Positions 35,950 through 46,349 of a DNA stretch of 64,000 nt are shown one piece after another. The translations under genes were made by a program, and so were the position numbers. Each line of letters opens with the position of its first letter. The first letter of the stretch is position 1. The notes below the pieces were generated by a model that saw only the letters and a program-made list of their open reading frames with translations, did no database searches and was not told the DNA's origin. The stretch covers positions 1-64,000 of the forward strand of contig JAVBQJ010000082.1 of the NCBI GenBank assembly GCA_031549115.1. Direction: 5' to 3'. The DNA is from JAVBQJ01 sp031549115. Its GTDB lineage: Bacteria; Verrucomicrobiota; Lentisphaeria; Victivallales; Victivallaceae.

Positions 35950-38235
35950 ATGAAAAAATTATATCTCGATAAGAGCTATGCGCCGGAAAAGCGTGCCGCG
36001 GATCTGGTTGAACGCCTGGATGTCGCCGAATTGGTCGTGCAAATGCGCAATCTCATCGCCTCGCAAAAGGGGTACTACTCGCTTGACGCCGACGGTGTGT
36101 ATTTGCACTCTGATTTCACCCGTTTTTTAAGCGGAACGGATGCCGTCGGCTCCCTGCAATGCCTGACGCGTTGCGACTTTTGGACGAACCGCCTTCCGAG
36201 CGAGGGCTACACGCGGCGCAACTGCGCCCGCATTGCCAATTGCGTACAGGAGTACGCGATCGGCCATAGCCGCTGGCAAATTCCGCTCCTGCTTTTCGAT
36301 GACTGCCGTCACGGCTTACCGGCCATGGATGGAACCGTCTTTCCGGTCGGCATCGCCCAGGGGGCGGCATTTTCGCCCGAATTGCAGGAAAAAATCGCCC
36401 GCCACATCGGACGGGAAATGCGCCGCGTCGGCGTGCATGTGTCGGTGGGGCCCAATCTGAATTTGGCGTGCGATCCGCGCTGGTCGCGCATGGAGGAGTG
36501 CTATGGCGAAGACCCCTATTTGTCCGGCATCCTGGGCGCGGCATATATCAGGGGGATGCAGAGCAAGGAGGAAAACGGCACGCTTCTGGCGGCGGCGGCC
36601 ATGCACTTCATTGCGGCTATGGGCCACAGTGAAAATGGCCTGGACGCGCGTCCGGTCAATATCGGCGCGGCGCTCACCGAGCAAATCCTGCGCCCCTTCG
36701 GCATGGGGGCGCGCGCCGGCGCACTGGGCGGCATGGCCAGTTATTCTTCGCTCGACGGTGTTCCGTGCCACGCGAACAGGAAAATTTTGACCGATTATTT
36801 GCGGCGGGAAAATAATTTTTCCGGTTTTGTGGAAGCTGACGCCAATGGCATTTATGCGTTGAAGCATGAAAACGGCATTTCCGGCGACCCGGTCGAGTGC
36901 GCCGCACTGGCGATTCGGGCCGGTCTGGGAGTGGATTTGTTTGCGCCGGGGGGCGACTATTATCGCGTCGAGTATATGCAATCGGCGTTGGAGCGCGGCC
37001 TGATTCAGGTTGAAACCCTGCGTCAATTGGTGCATGGCGTGCTTGTGACGAAATTCGCGTTGGGGTTATTCGAAAACCCCTATGTGGATGTGGAGCAAAC
37101 CACGGTAATCGGCGGGCACGATTTGGCATTGCAGGCGGCCAAGGAGAGCATGACGCTGTTGAAAAACCAGGATAATCTTTTGCCGCTCAACCCGCAAGCC
37201 ACCCGGAAAATCGCCGTTATCGGAGCACATGCCGATCATGTTTTCAATCTTCTGGGCGACTATACGCCTTTCGTCCGGCGCGAACAGGTCAGTACGATTG
37301 TGGACGGGATAAAAAATGCCGCACCGCACTGGCAAATTACGTATGCCCGGGGTTGTGATATAAAAACCGGTACTCCTGAAATGCTGGATGAGGCCTTGGA
37401 AGCCGCGCGGCACGCCGAGGTCATTTTACTTACTTTGGGTGGCTCCAGCAACCGTTATGGCCAGGAGTTCAATGCCTTTGGCGGCGGGTCGGGCGGCAAT
37501 TCCGGCGATGGCGATTGCGGCGAAGGCCTGGACCGGGCCACCTTGGAACTTTCTCCGGCCCAAATGGATCTGTTTCGCGCCCTGCGGCAGTCAGGCAAAG
37601 CGTTGATTGTGGCACTCGTGCACGGGCGTCCCTGTTGTATCGAAGAGGTCGCGCAGCAGGCGGATGCGATTGTCGATTTGTGGTATCCGGGTGAGGCCGG
37701 CGGCGAGGCCTTGGCGCAATTGCTCTTCGGCATGGCCGATTTTCGGGGCCGGTTGCCGATCAGCATTCCACGTCACGCAGGCCAATTGCCGGTGTGTTAT
37801 CACACCCAGAGACCGCGGCGGCGCGACTATGTGGAAATGACATCGGCGCCGCTTTGGAGCTTCGGCTACGGCTTGAGTTACGCTTCGGTGGCATATCTTG
37901 AAGCCCGGTTGGATGCGGATACGATCAAGGCAGGCGAAACGCCGACCCTGCAAGTGGTGTTGGAAAACTCTTCCGACCGGGTTGCCTGTGAAACGGTGCA
38001 GGTTTATATCTTCGATGAATACAGTTCACGGGTCAAGCCGCTCAAAGAGCTGTGTGCGGTGAAAAAAGTCGAAGTGCCGCCGCACACAAAAATGCAAGTT
38101 GTTTTGCCGATTCCCCCGGAAGCCATGCAGACGCTGCAGGCGGACGGGAGCAAAGTCGTTGAAAGCGGGGATTTTGTTTTGACCGTCGGTGATGCGGAAC
38201 GTTCTTTCTTAAATGTTCGCTTTCGCGTGGAATAA
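35950..38235 (+). CDS. GH3-family beta-glycosidase
   Basis: The 761-residue protein has the three-part GH3 layout: a TIM barrel with LLFDDCRHGLPAM and GPNLNLACDPRW, an alpha/beta sandwich (AKESMTLLKNQDNLLPLN), and a C-terminal fibronectin III-like domain after LWSFGYGLSYAS. The nucleophile is probably Asp297 in GFVEADANG. The usual Lys-His substrate-binding pair appears as Met218-His219, an unusual change. There is no signal peptide, so it should act on intracellular oligosaccharides. It follows the pseudopilin by 23 bp and precedes a GH130 gene, which points to beta-linked oligosaccharides. Confidence 0.92.
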   Translation: MKKLYLDKSYAPEKRAADLVERLDVAELVVQMRNLIASQKGYYSLDADGVYLHSDFTRFLSGTDAVGSLQCLTRCDFWTNRLPSEGYTRRNCARIANCVQEYAIGHSRWQIPLLLFDDCRHGLPAMDGTVFPVGIAQGAAFSPELQEKIARHIGREMRRVGVHVSVGPNLNLACDPRWSRMEECYGEDPYLSGILGAAYIRGMQSKEENGTLLAAAAMHFIAAMGHSENGLDARPVNIGAALTEQILRPFGMGARAGALGGMASYSSLDGVPCHANRKILTDYLRRENNFSGFVEADANGIYALKHENGISGDPVECAALAIRAGLGVDLFAPGGDYYRVEYMQSALERGLIQVETLRQLVHGVLVTKFALGLFENPYVDVEQTTVIGGHDLALQAAKESMTLLKNQDNLLPLNPQATRKIAVIGAHADHVFNLLGDYTPFVRREQVSTIVDGIKNAAPHWQITYARGCDIKTGTPEMLDEALEAARHAEVILLTLGGSSNRYGQEFNAFGGGSGGNSGDGDCGEGLDRATLELSPAQMDLFRALRQSGKALIVALVHGRPCCIEEVAQQADAIVDLWYPGEAGGEALAQLLFGMADFRGRLPISIPRHAGQLPVCYHTQRPRRRDYVEMTSAPLWSFGYGLSYASVAYLEARLDADTIKAGETPTLQVVLENSSDRVACETVQVYIFDEYSSRVKPLKELCAVKKVEVPPHTKMQVVLPIPPEAMQTLQADGSKVVESGDFVLTVGDAERSFLNVRFRVE

Positions 38236-38251
38236 AGGGAATCAGGGGAGA

Positions 38252-39223
38252 ATGGAAAAAAATTTTGATTGTTGTTTACTGAAACGAGTACAATCCGAAC
38301 CAATCGTCACTCCGGCACACTTCAAGGATGCGTATGCCGTTTTCAATCCGGGCCAGACAACGTTTCAGGGAAAAACCCTGCTTCTGATACCAGTGGCGCA
38401 CAATGCCTATCACCAAAGTGTTTTTAAGCAGGATATCACCGCTCACGTGGCACTCAGCAGCGATGGAGTTCACTTTGACATCAATCCGGAGCCATTGTTT
38501 CTGCGTTCCGGCCAATTGCCTTTTGCCACCGTGCGTGAACAATGCATCGATTTCCGCATCACCAAATTTGCCGAAGACGAGTATTATATCATCCACCCCG
38601 GGTGCAATTCATGGGGAACCATGGGAATTCTGGCGCGTACTTCCGACTGGAAAAATTGGGAGAATATCGATATTATCAGCTTGCCGGACAATCGGATGCC
38701 ATGCCTGTTTCCGGAGAAAATCCACGGCCGCTATTATCGCCTCGACCGTCCCTACCGGGTTGCGCCCAATGACCACCACACCATGGGCAATCTGTGGTTG
38801 TCTTCCTCGGATAATCTCACTGACTGGGGGCGCTACCGCCCGCTGCTGAAACCCGGCTACAGTCATTGGAACTCCACGAAAATCGGGCCCACCCCGCCGA
38901 TTCGCACCCCCAAAGGGTGGTTTTCCATTCTCCACGGAGTTACGGAAAGTTGTTCCGGTCACCGTTACAGCATGGGCGGCATGGTGTTGGATCTGGATAA
39001 CCCCGAGAAAATAATCGGCTTGAGCAAAAGTGCGTTTTTCTTCCCGATGGCGGAAAGCGATTACCAGGGAATCGTGCCCAACGTGGTCTTTCCGGCCGGA
39101 TTCGTCGGCGATTGGGAAAACGATGACTTGCGGGTTTATTACGGCTCCAGCGATACGTACATCAACATGGCGCAAGGCAGTCTGCGCGCGGCAGTCGATA
39201 TGTGCCTGAAAGAGATGGATTAA
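38252..39223 (+). CDS. GH130-like beta-mannoside phosphorylase or mannosidase
   Basis: The ATG at 38252 follows AGGGGAG closely and AAGGGA a little further upstream. The 323-residue product has the length and five-bladed propeller repeats of GH130: REQCIDFRITKF, WGTMGILARTSDWKNWENI, KIGPTPPIRTPKGWFSILHG, and VVFPAGFVGDWENDDLRVYYG with the repeated bulky aromatic pattern. GH130 enzymes phosphorolyse or hydrolyse beta-mannosides in the cytoplasm, and no signal peptide is seen. With the GH3 gene 16 bp upstream this suggests breakdown of a mannose-containing oligosaccharide. Phosphorylase and hydrolase forms cannot be separated by eye. Confidence 0.8.
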   Translation: MEKNFDCCLLKRVQSEPIVTPAHFKDAYAVFNPGQTTFQGKTLLLIPVAHNAYHQSVFKQDITAHVALSSDGVHFDINPEPLFLRSGQLPFATVREQCIDFRITKFAEDEYYIIHPGCNSWGTMGILARTSDWKNWENIDIISLPDNRMPCLFPEKIHGRYYRLDRPYRVAPNDHHTMGNLWLSSSDNLTDWGRYRPLLKPGYSHWNSTKIGPTPPIRTPKGWFSILHGVTESCSGHRYSMGGMVLDLDNPEKIIGLSKSAFFFPMAESDYQGIVPNVVFPAGFVGDWENDDLRVYYGSSDTYINMAQGSLRAAVDMCLKEMD

Positions 39224-39242
39224 GCTTGCCCCGGACCATCGC

Positions 39243-39683
39243 TCACTTGCCGGCTAACGTTTCCATCCAGTGCAATTGATCGTGGGGGTAGAGCCGGCCG
39301 AGCTCCGCGGCGAGCGCGGCGGTGTCGGCGGCGGTGGTGCGGAAGATCACGGTCTTGCCGTTATTCAACAGCAGACACACGGTCCCTTTGCCGTCCACCA
39401 CGTCATGCCGCTCCGGCAGCTCGACCACCAGCGGCGTGACTTGTTTCCAATCGAATTCCGGACCGAGGTAGACAAAGCCGGGGCAGACAATCGTTTCCGG
39501 CAGTTTGCCGTCATTCGCCTCGGCATAGTCGATAATCTGCCGGTAGAATTCATCCAGTTCGCGGGTACAGCCGGCGGTTTCCACCACTTTTTTCGGTGAA
39601 TTCCGCCACACCAGCACCAGCCCCATCAGCAACACCAGCACCGCCAGCAGGCCGCGCCGGATCAACCAGCCTTTCATCTTCAT
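39243..39683 (-). CDS. Small membrane-anchored protein, unknown
   Basis: The 146-residue protein has a positively charged N-terminus and one membrane helix at about residues 9-26, then a small soluble domain with two cysteines (AGCTREL near 39, TIVCPGFVYLG near 66). The helix is probably an uncleaved anchor with the domain outside the cytoplasm. I do not recognise a family. It starts one base after the MFS gene stop, so it is its downstream operon partner. The 3' end converges on the GH130 gene with 19 bp between stops. Confidence 0.7.
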   Translation of the reverse strand: MKMKGWLIRRGLLAVLVLLMGLVLVWRNSPKKVVETAGCTRELDEFYRQIIDYAEANDGKLPETIVCPGFVYLGPEFDWKQVTPLVVELPERHDVVDGKGTVCLLLNNGKTVIFRTTAADTAALAAELGRLYPHDQLHWMETLAGK

Positions 39684-39684
39684 A

Positions 39685-40914
39685 TCAATGTCCTCTCTTT
39701 TCCCGCCACCATTCGAAGCCGATCAGAAGCGCCAGCACCACATAGCACGCCGGAATCAGATAAAACGCGGCGCCGAGCCCGGCCATATCCCCCACTACGC
39801 CCATCAGGCAAGCGAAAAAACCGCAACCGGGAATGCCGGCACACGACAACAGGATAAACAGCATCGTCACATCGGATTCGGGCATCCGGGTCGAACAATA
39901 GCTCTGTACGCTCGGCCAAAACGGCGCCGACGCCAGCCCCGCCAGCAGCAGCAGCGCATACACGCCATACAACGCCAAATCCCGGTTTTCGAATCCGCTC
40001 AGCAGCGGCAGCACCGAACAGATCAGCGTCCCGGCCACCGCCGAATACACCACCAGCTGCTTCAGGTGGTTCTGCCCGACCAAATACCCCCACCCCATAC
40101 GCCCGGCAATCATGCCCACCGCAAAGCATCCGGTCGCAAACGCCGCCACCCGCTCCGAAGACGCATAGTCGATTTTGATATAGCTGGTAACCCAGAAGGT
40201 CAGAGAGAACTCACCGCCGCCGGCGACAAACATCGCCGCAAAAAACAGCCAGAAGCGCGGCCGCCGCAGAATCTCCATGGTATGTTTCCATACCTCCGCC
40301 GAACGCACCGCCTCTCCGGAGCCGGGACGCGCCCCCGGCCGCCGGTCCGGCAGCAACAGCAGCAGCGCCGGAATCACCGTCGCCCCCCCGGCCACACCGA
40401 CAATCCAGCGCCAGCTCACACCCCAGTACAACAGAAGTCCACTCACCGTCACCATCCCCAACACTCCGACCGACCAGAACGAATGGGTGAAATTGATATA
40501 ACGCCCGGGTTCGACCGGATGCAGATCCTGAATGAACGGGGTGGCCAGACCTTCGATCACCCCCTCGCCGAGCCCGGCCATCGCCACCGCGGCGAAAACC
40601 AGGCCGTACCACGGCGATACCGCCGCCAGCAGAATCCCCAGCCCCATGATCAGCAACGACGCTCCCAGCGTCGAATACTTGCCCCAGCGCCCGGCGACAA
40701 AGCCGCACAACAACATCGCCGCCACCATCGGAATGCTGCGGCCGAGCTGCAAAGCTCCTCCTGCCGCCATACCGCCGTCCTCCAACGGGAAATCCAGCTC
40801 CGGCGCCATTCGATACAGCACCAGCGGGATCACCACCGAACAGCACGCATAAGCGGCAAAACTCAAAAACCCGGCATAATCATACCGTCCGAAAACCATA
40901 CGACGCGATGTCAT
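39685..40914 (-). CDS. MFS transporter
   Basis: The ATG at 40914 follows AAGGAAAAGTGACA; longer readings run into the rpsS downstream region. The 409-residue protein has about twelve hydrophobic helices and MFS features, including GFVAGRWGKYSTLGASLLIM after helix 2 and a long central loop with PGARPGSGEAVRS at about residues 190-205. A sugar or small-molecule proton symporter is likely. It is the only transporter gene near the third carbohydrate operon, but it is on the opposite strand and not in the operon. The substrate cannot be read. Confidence 0.88.
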   Translation of the reverse strand: MTSRRMVFGRYDYAGFLSFAAYACCSVVIPLVLYRMAPELDFPLEDGGMAAGGALQLGRSIPMVAAMLLCGFVAGRWGKYSTLGASLLIMGLGILLAAVSPWYGLVFAAVAMAGLGEGVIEGLATPFIQDLHPVEPGRYINFTHSFWSVGVLGMVTVSGLLLYWGVSWRWIVGVAGGATVIPALLLLLPDRRPGARPGSGEAVRSAEVWKHTMEILRRPRFWLFFAAMFVAGGGEFSLTFWVTSYIKIDYASSERVAAFATGCFAVGMIAGRMGWGYLVGQNHLKQLVVYSAVAGTLICSVLPLLSGFENRDLALYGVYALLLLAGLASAPFWPSVQSYCSTRMPESDVTMLFILLSCAGIPGCGFFACLMGVVGDMAGLGAAFYLIPACYVVLALLIGFEWWREKRGH

Positions 40915-40999
40915 TGTCACTTTTCCTTCACTCTGAAAAACAAAGAACCGCTTGATGCTGCATGGAGCAGTACCAAGCGGAGAATATTTCTTTTCCGAA

Positions 41000-41027
41000 C
41001 CGCGGAGCCCCGAAGAGGCCTCCGCGG
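41000..41027 (-). terminator. Hairpin at the end of the truncated S10 cluster
   Basis: An 8-bp perfect stem (CCGCGGAG with CTCCGCGG, extended past one mismatch) lies 15 bp after the rpsS stop. It has no U tract, so it may be a weak or factor-assisted terminator before the MFS gene. Its position marks the end of the ribosomal operon. Confidence 0.5.
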
Positions 41028-41042
41028 TATCCGGCAAACAAA

Positions 41043-41309
41043 TTATTTACCGGACATAACGCCGTGATCTTTGAAGCAGCGGGTCGGAGAAAATTCGCCG
41101 AGCTTGTGACCGACCATATTTTCAGTCACGAACACGGAAACGAACACCTTGCCGTTGTGGACATCAAAGGTATGACCGACGAAATCCGGGATGATCATGG
41201 AGCGGCGCGACCAGGTTTTGATCGAACGCTTCACGCCCTTATTCATCTTTTCGACCTTGTCCAGCAGATACGCGTCGACAAACGGTCCCTTTTTGATCGA
41301 TCTAGCCAT
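41043..41309 (-). CDS. rpsS: 30S ribosomal protein S19
   Basis: The 88-residue protein has the S19 sequence pattern (KKGPFVDAYLLDKVEKMN, KTWSRRSMIIPDFVGHTFDV, HKLGEFSPTR). S19 binds 16S rRNA in the small-subunit head. Its start overlaps the rplB stop by one base. In most bacteria rplV and rpsC follow, but here the cluster ends with a hairpin and an MFS gene. Confidence 0.97.
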   Translation of the reverse strand: MARSIKKGPFVDAYLLDKVEKMNKGVKRSIKTWSRRSMIIPDFVGHTFDVHNGKVFVSVFVTENMVGHKLGEFSPTRCFKDHGVMSGK

Positions 41310-42136
41310 TACTTCTTCCTCCGTTCAACAATGAACTTTTTCGAAGTCTTCTTCGGATTGCGGGTACGCTTGCCCTTCGCCAGCTGGCCCCACGGCGAAA
41401 CCGGATGACCGCCGCCGGAGGTCTTGCCTTCTCCACCACCCATCGGGTGGTCGACCGGGTTCATCACCACACCGCGGACATGCGGACGCTTGCCGAAATA
41501 ACGCTTCTTACCGGCTTTGCCGAGCTTGACGTTCATGTGATCGAGATTGCCGACCTGGCCGATGGTGGCACGGCATTCGCCATGGACCATGCGGACTTCA
41601 CCGGACGGCAGCTTGACCTGAACGTAGGTTTCTTCCTTACCGCGCAGCGTCGCACTCTGACCGGCGGAGCGGGCGATCTTGGCGCCGCGTCCGGGGACGA
41701 GTTCGATGTTGTGGATCGACACGCCGACCGGAATATCCTTGAGCTTCATACAGTTGCCGCTCTTCGGCTCGGCTTTGGAACCGTTCATCACGGTATTGCC
41801 GACCTTCATGCCGTTCGTGGCCAGAATATAGCTCTTGACACCGTCGGCATAGCAGATCAAAGCGATATAGCAGCTGCGGTTCGGGTCGTATTCGACCGAA
41901 ACGACCGTCGCCGGAATATCATCCTTCGAACGCAGGAAGTCGATCGTACGATACAACCGTTTGTTGCCGCCTCCGCGGAACCGGGTGGTAGTCCGGCCAT
42001 AGCAGTTGCGGCCGCCAGTGGAGCTGATACCGTGCGTCAGACTCTTCTCCGGAGTCGACCTGGTCAACTCCGCGAAATCCGGCATCGTCATATTACGACG
42101 GCTCACCGAAGTAGGATTAAAACTTTTAAGTCCCAT
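41309..42136 (-). CDS. rplB: 50S ribosomal protein L2
   Basis: The 275-residue protein has the complete L2 pattern, including SLTHGISSTGGRNCYGRTT, the central GRGAKIARSAGQ segment, and the C-terminal VRGVVMNPVDHPMGGGEGK region near the peptidyl transferase centre. The typical L2 length is about 275 residues. It is in the classical order rplW-rplB-rpsS. Confidence 0.98.
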   Translation of the reverse strand: MGLKSFNPTSVSRRNMTMPDFAELTRSTPEKSLTHGISSTGGRNCYGRTTTRFRGGGNKRLYRTIDFLRSKDDIPATVVSVEYDPNRSCYIALICYADGVKSYILATNGMKVGNTVMNGSKAEPKSGNCMKLKDIPVGVSIHNIELVPGRGAKIARSAGQSATLRGKEETYVQVKLPSGEVRMVHGECRATIGQVGNLDHMNVKLGKAGKKRYFGKRPHVRGVVMNPVDHPMGGGEGKTSGGGHPVSPWGQLAKGKRTRNPKKTSKKFIVERRKK

Positions 42137-42153
42137 TTTTTACCTCTTTCGCC

Positions 42154-42438
42154 TTAGATAAACTCGATGGAGCCTTCGGACAAAGTCACGACGGCTTTTT
42201 TCCAATCGGAACGGCGACCCACCTTCGGGGAACGTCCCACCCGCTTCGGCTTACCGGCGTAGTTCATCACATTGACCGATTTCACCTTGACATTGCTGAA
42301 CAGCTTTTCCACCGCCCGGCCGATTTCAATCTTGCCCGCAGCCGTATTCACCTTGAACACATATTTGCCGGCAGCCGCCAGTTCATTGTTCTTCTCGGTG
42401 ATCAACGGAGCGATAATAACTTCAAATTCGTTTTTCAT
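42154..42438 (-). CDS. rplW: 50S ribosomal protein L23
   Basis: The 94-residue protein has the L23 layout (VIIAPLITEKNNELAAAGKY near the start, then VNVMNYAGKPKRVGR). It lines the exit tunnel rim, where trigger factor and SRP dock. It lies 11 bp after rplD and 17 bp before rplB. Confidence 0.97.
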   Translation of the reverse strand: MKNEFEVIIAPLITEKNNELAAAGKYVFKVNTAAGKIEIGRAVEKLFSNVKVKSVNVMNYAGKPKRVGRSPKVGRRSDWKKAVVTLSEGSIEFI

Positions 42439-42449
42439 CTTTCTCCTCC

Positions 42450-43079
42450 TCAGACCAGCCGCTCAATGAAAGCGTCCAGCGCGTCTTTGGTGAAAACCAG
42501 CTTCCCGAAGCGCAAAAGTTCGTAAACATTGACACTCGACGCCTTGCGCAACACCGTATTCGCCAGGTTGCCGGTCGCACACACCACGGTGTGTTCGAAT
42601 TCCGGAACCGCGATCAGCGTCGTCGCGTCCGCCTTCAACGCATCCAGCATTTTCTGGGCGTTTTTGGTCTTGTGATCCGGGAAGTTCAACGCATCGACCA
42701 CCACGATGGAGCCGTCGACCACGCGTTCGCTGAACGCGCGCTTGAGCGCCAGCTGGGCGACTTTCTTGTTGACCTTCTTGGTATAGTTGCGTTCGCTGGT
42801 GGGTCCGAAAATGACACCGCCGCCCGTCCAGATCGGGCTCCGGCTGGAGCCGGCGCGTCCGCGGCCAAGGCCCTTCTGACGGAACGGCTTGGCGCCGCCG
42901 CCGGAGACTTCGCCACGGGTCTTGGTGTGAGCGGTGTTGGCGCGGATACCGGCCAGAAACGCCACGACGACATCGTGAACCGCCTGTTCGCCCTTTTCCA
43001 ACTCGATCGCCTGCTCCGGAACCGTGTATTCACCGACGCGTTCACCCTGGCAGTTCAAAATTTCCAAAATATTCGACAT
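42450..43079 (-). CDS. rplD: 50S ribosomal protein L4
   Basis: The 209-residue protein has the L4 tunnel-loop signature TRGEVSGGGAKPFRQKGLGR followed by SSRSPIWTGGGVIFGP at about residues 55-90. L4 lines the exit tunnel and in some bacteria regulates the S10 operon. It lies 17 bp after rplC. Confidence 0.97.
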   Translation of the reverse strand: MSNILEILNCQGERVGEYTVPEQAIELEKGEQAVHDVVVAFLAGIRANTAHTKTRGEVSGGGAKPFRQKGLGRGRAGSSRSPIWTGGGVIFGPTSERNYTKKVNKKVAQLALKRAFSERVVDGSIVVVDALNFPDHKTKNAQKMLDALKADATTLIAVPEFEHTVVCATGNLANTVLRKASSVNVYELLRFGKLVFTKDALDAFIERLV

Positions 43080-43096
43080 CTTAGCTTTCTCCTGCC

Positions 43097-43738
43097 TTAC
43101 TTGCTCTGCTTCTTGACGGCGGAGCGCAATACGAGGATGCCACCGTTCGCACCCGGCACCGCACCGCGGACCAGGAGGACGTTGTCGTCACTCATAACCC
43201 GAACGACCTGCAGGTTCTGCATCGTGCAACGTGTGTTGCCCATGTGCCCCGGCATCCGCTTGCCCTTGATGACGTTCCCCGGCCACTCACGGCAACCGAT
43301 GGAACCGGTACGACGCGTCCAGGCGCCGCCGTGGCTGGCACGGCCGCCGCCGAAGCGGTAACGCTTGACGACACCCGCGAAACCGCGGCCCTTGGTCGTC
43401 CCGGTGACGTCCAGATAATCATTCTGCGCGAAAACGTCGGCTTTCAAAACCGAACCGAGTTCGATGCTCTCGTCCGCCGCGAGGCGGATCTCTTTCAGAC
43501 AAGCCGGGGCGCAGGTAGTGTAATTCGCCTTCGCCGCATGGCCCAACAGAGGCTTGCCGGCGTTCTTGGCTTTGCGCTCACCGAAACCGAGCTGCACGGC
43601 GGAGTATCCGTCGCGAGACTGCGTCTTGACGTCGACAACAACGCAGGGACCGGCCTGGATCACCGTCACCGGGATCAGCACGCCCTTTTCGTCGTAGACC
43701 TGCGTCATTCCGACTTTTTTACCGATTAAACCCTTCAT
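43097..43738 (-). CDS. rplC: 50S ribosomal protein L3
   Basis: The 213-residue protein has the L3 start (IGKKVGMTQVYDEKGVLIPV) and the conserved FGGGRASHG and MPGHMG elements in the loop near the peptidyl transferase centre. It is separated from rpsJ by an unusually long 166-bp spacer containing a candidate internal promoter. Confidence 0.97.
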   Translation of the reverse strand: MKGLIGKKVGMTQVYDEKGVLIPVTVIQAGPCVVVDVKTQSRDGYSAVQLGFGERKAKNAGKPLLGHAAKANYTTCAPACLKEIRLAADESIELGSVLKADVFAQNDYLDVTGTTKGRGFAGVVKRYRFGGGRASHGGAWTRRTGSIGCREWPGNVIKGKRMPGHMGNTRCTMQNLQVVRVMSDDNVLLVRGAVPGANGGILVLRSAVKKQSK

Positions 43739-43790
43739 AAACTCTCCTTTCGATACATACCTTCATCGGTAGAAAGCATTGGTATCCCTG

Positions 43791-43818
43791 ATATTAAGCC
43801 CGAAATCCCCGGTCCCAA
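43791..43818 (-). promoter_or_regulatory. Candidate internal promoter in the rpsJ-rplC spacer
   Basis: On the minus strand TTGGGA (43813-43818) and TAATAT (43791-43796) are spaced by 16 bp. A second element, a CGCGC/GCGCG hairpin, lies upstream in the same spacer. Together they suggest that rplC onward can be transcribed or regulated apart from rpsJ. Confidence 0.35.
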
Positions 43819-43904
43819 CTCGCAAACGGAAACCGCGCAAGCACATTCGCGCGCACTTATCGCAGTTCCCATTCTCCTGACCGGTTTTCGTAACTTCAAA
43901 AAAA

Positions 43905-44228
43905 TTACATTCCGATCTTGATCGAAATATCAACCCCGGCCGGGAGGTTGAGCTTCTTCAGCTCGTCCACCGTCTTCGAGGTCGGATTGATGATATCCAT
44001 CACCCGTTTGTGGGTGCGGATTTCAAACTGTTCCATCGACTTTTTGTCGACGTGCGGAGAACGGTTCACCGTCCAGCGCTCGATCCGGGTCGGCAGCGGA
44101 ATCGGACCCGCAACCATCGAACCGGTACGTTTCGCGGTGTTCAGGATTTCCGCTACTGATTGATCGAGAATCCGGTGCTCGTATGCCTGAAGGCGGATCC
44201 GGATCCGTTGAGACTTGCCGCTAGTCAT
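43905..44228 (-). CDS. rpsJ: 30S ribosomal protein S10
   Basis: The 107-residue protein has the S10 pattern (IRIRLQAYEHRILDQSVAEI, GPIPLPTRIERWTVNRSPHV, RTHKRVMDIINPT). S10 also partners with NusB in antitermination. It starts 1 bp after the fusA stop. Confidence 0.98.
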   Translation of the reverse strand: MTSGKSQRIRIRLQAYEHRILDQSVAEILNTAKRTGSMVAGPIPLPTRIERWTVNRSPHVDKKSMEQFEIRTHKRVMDIINPTSKTVDELKKLNLPAGVDISIKIGM

Positions 44229-44229
44229 C

Positions 44230-46347
<2,118 letters not shown>

Positions 46348-46349
46348 GA

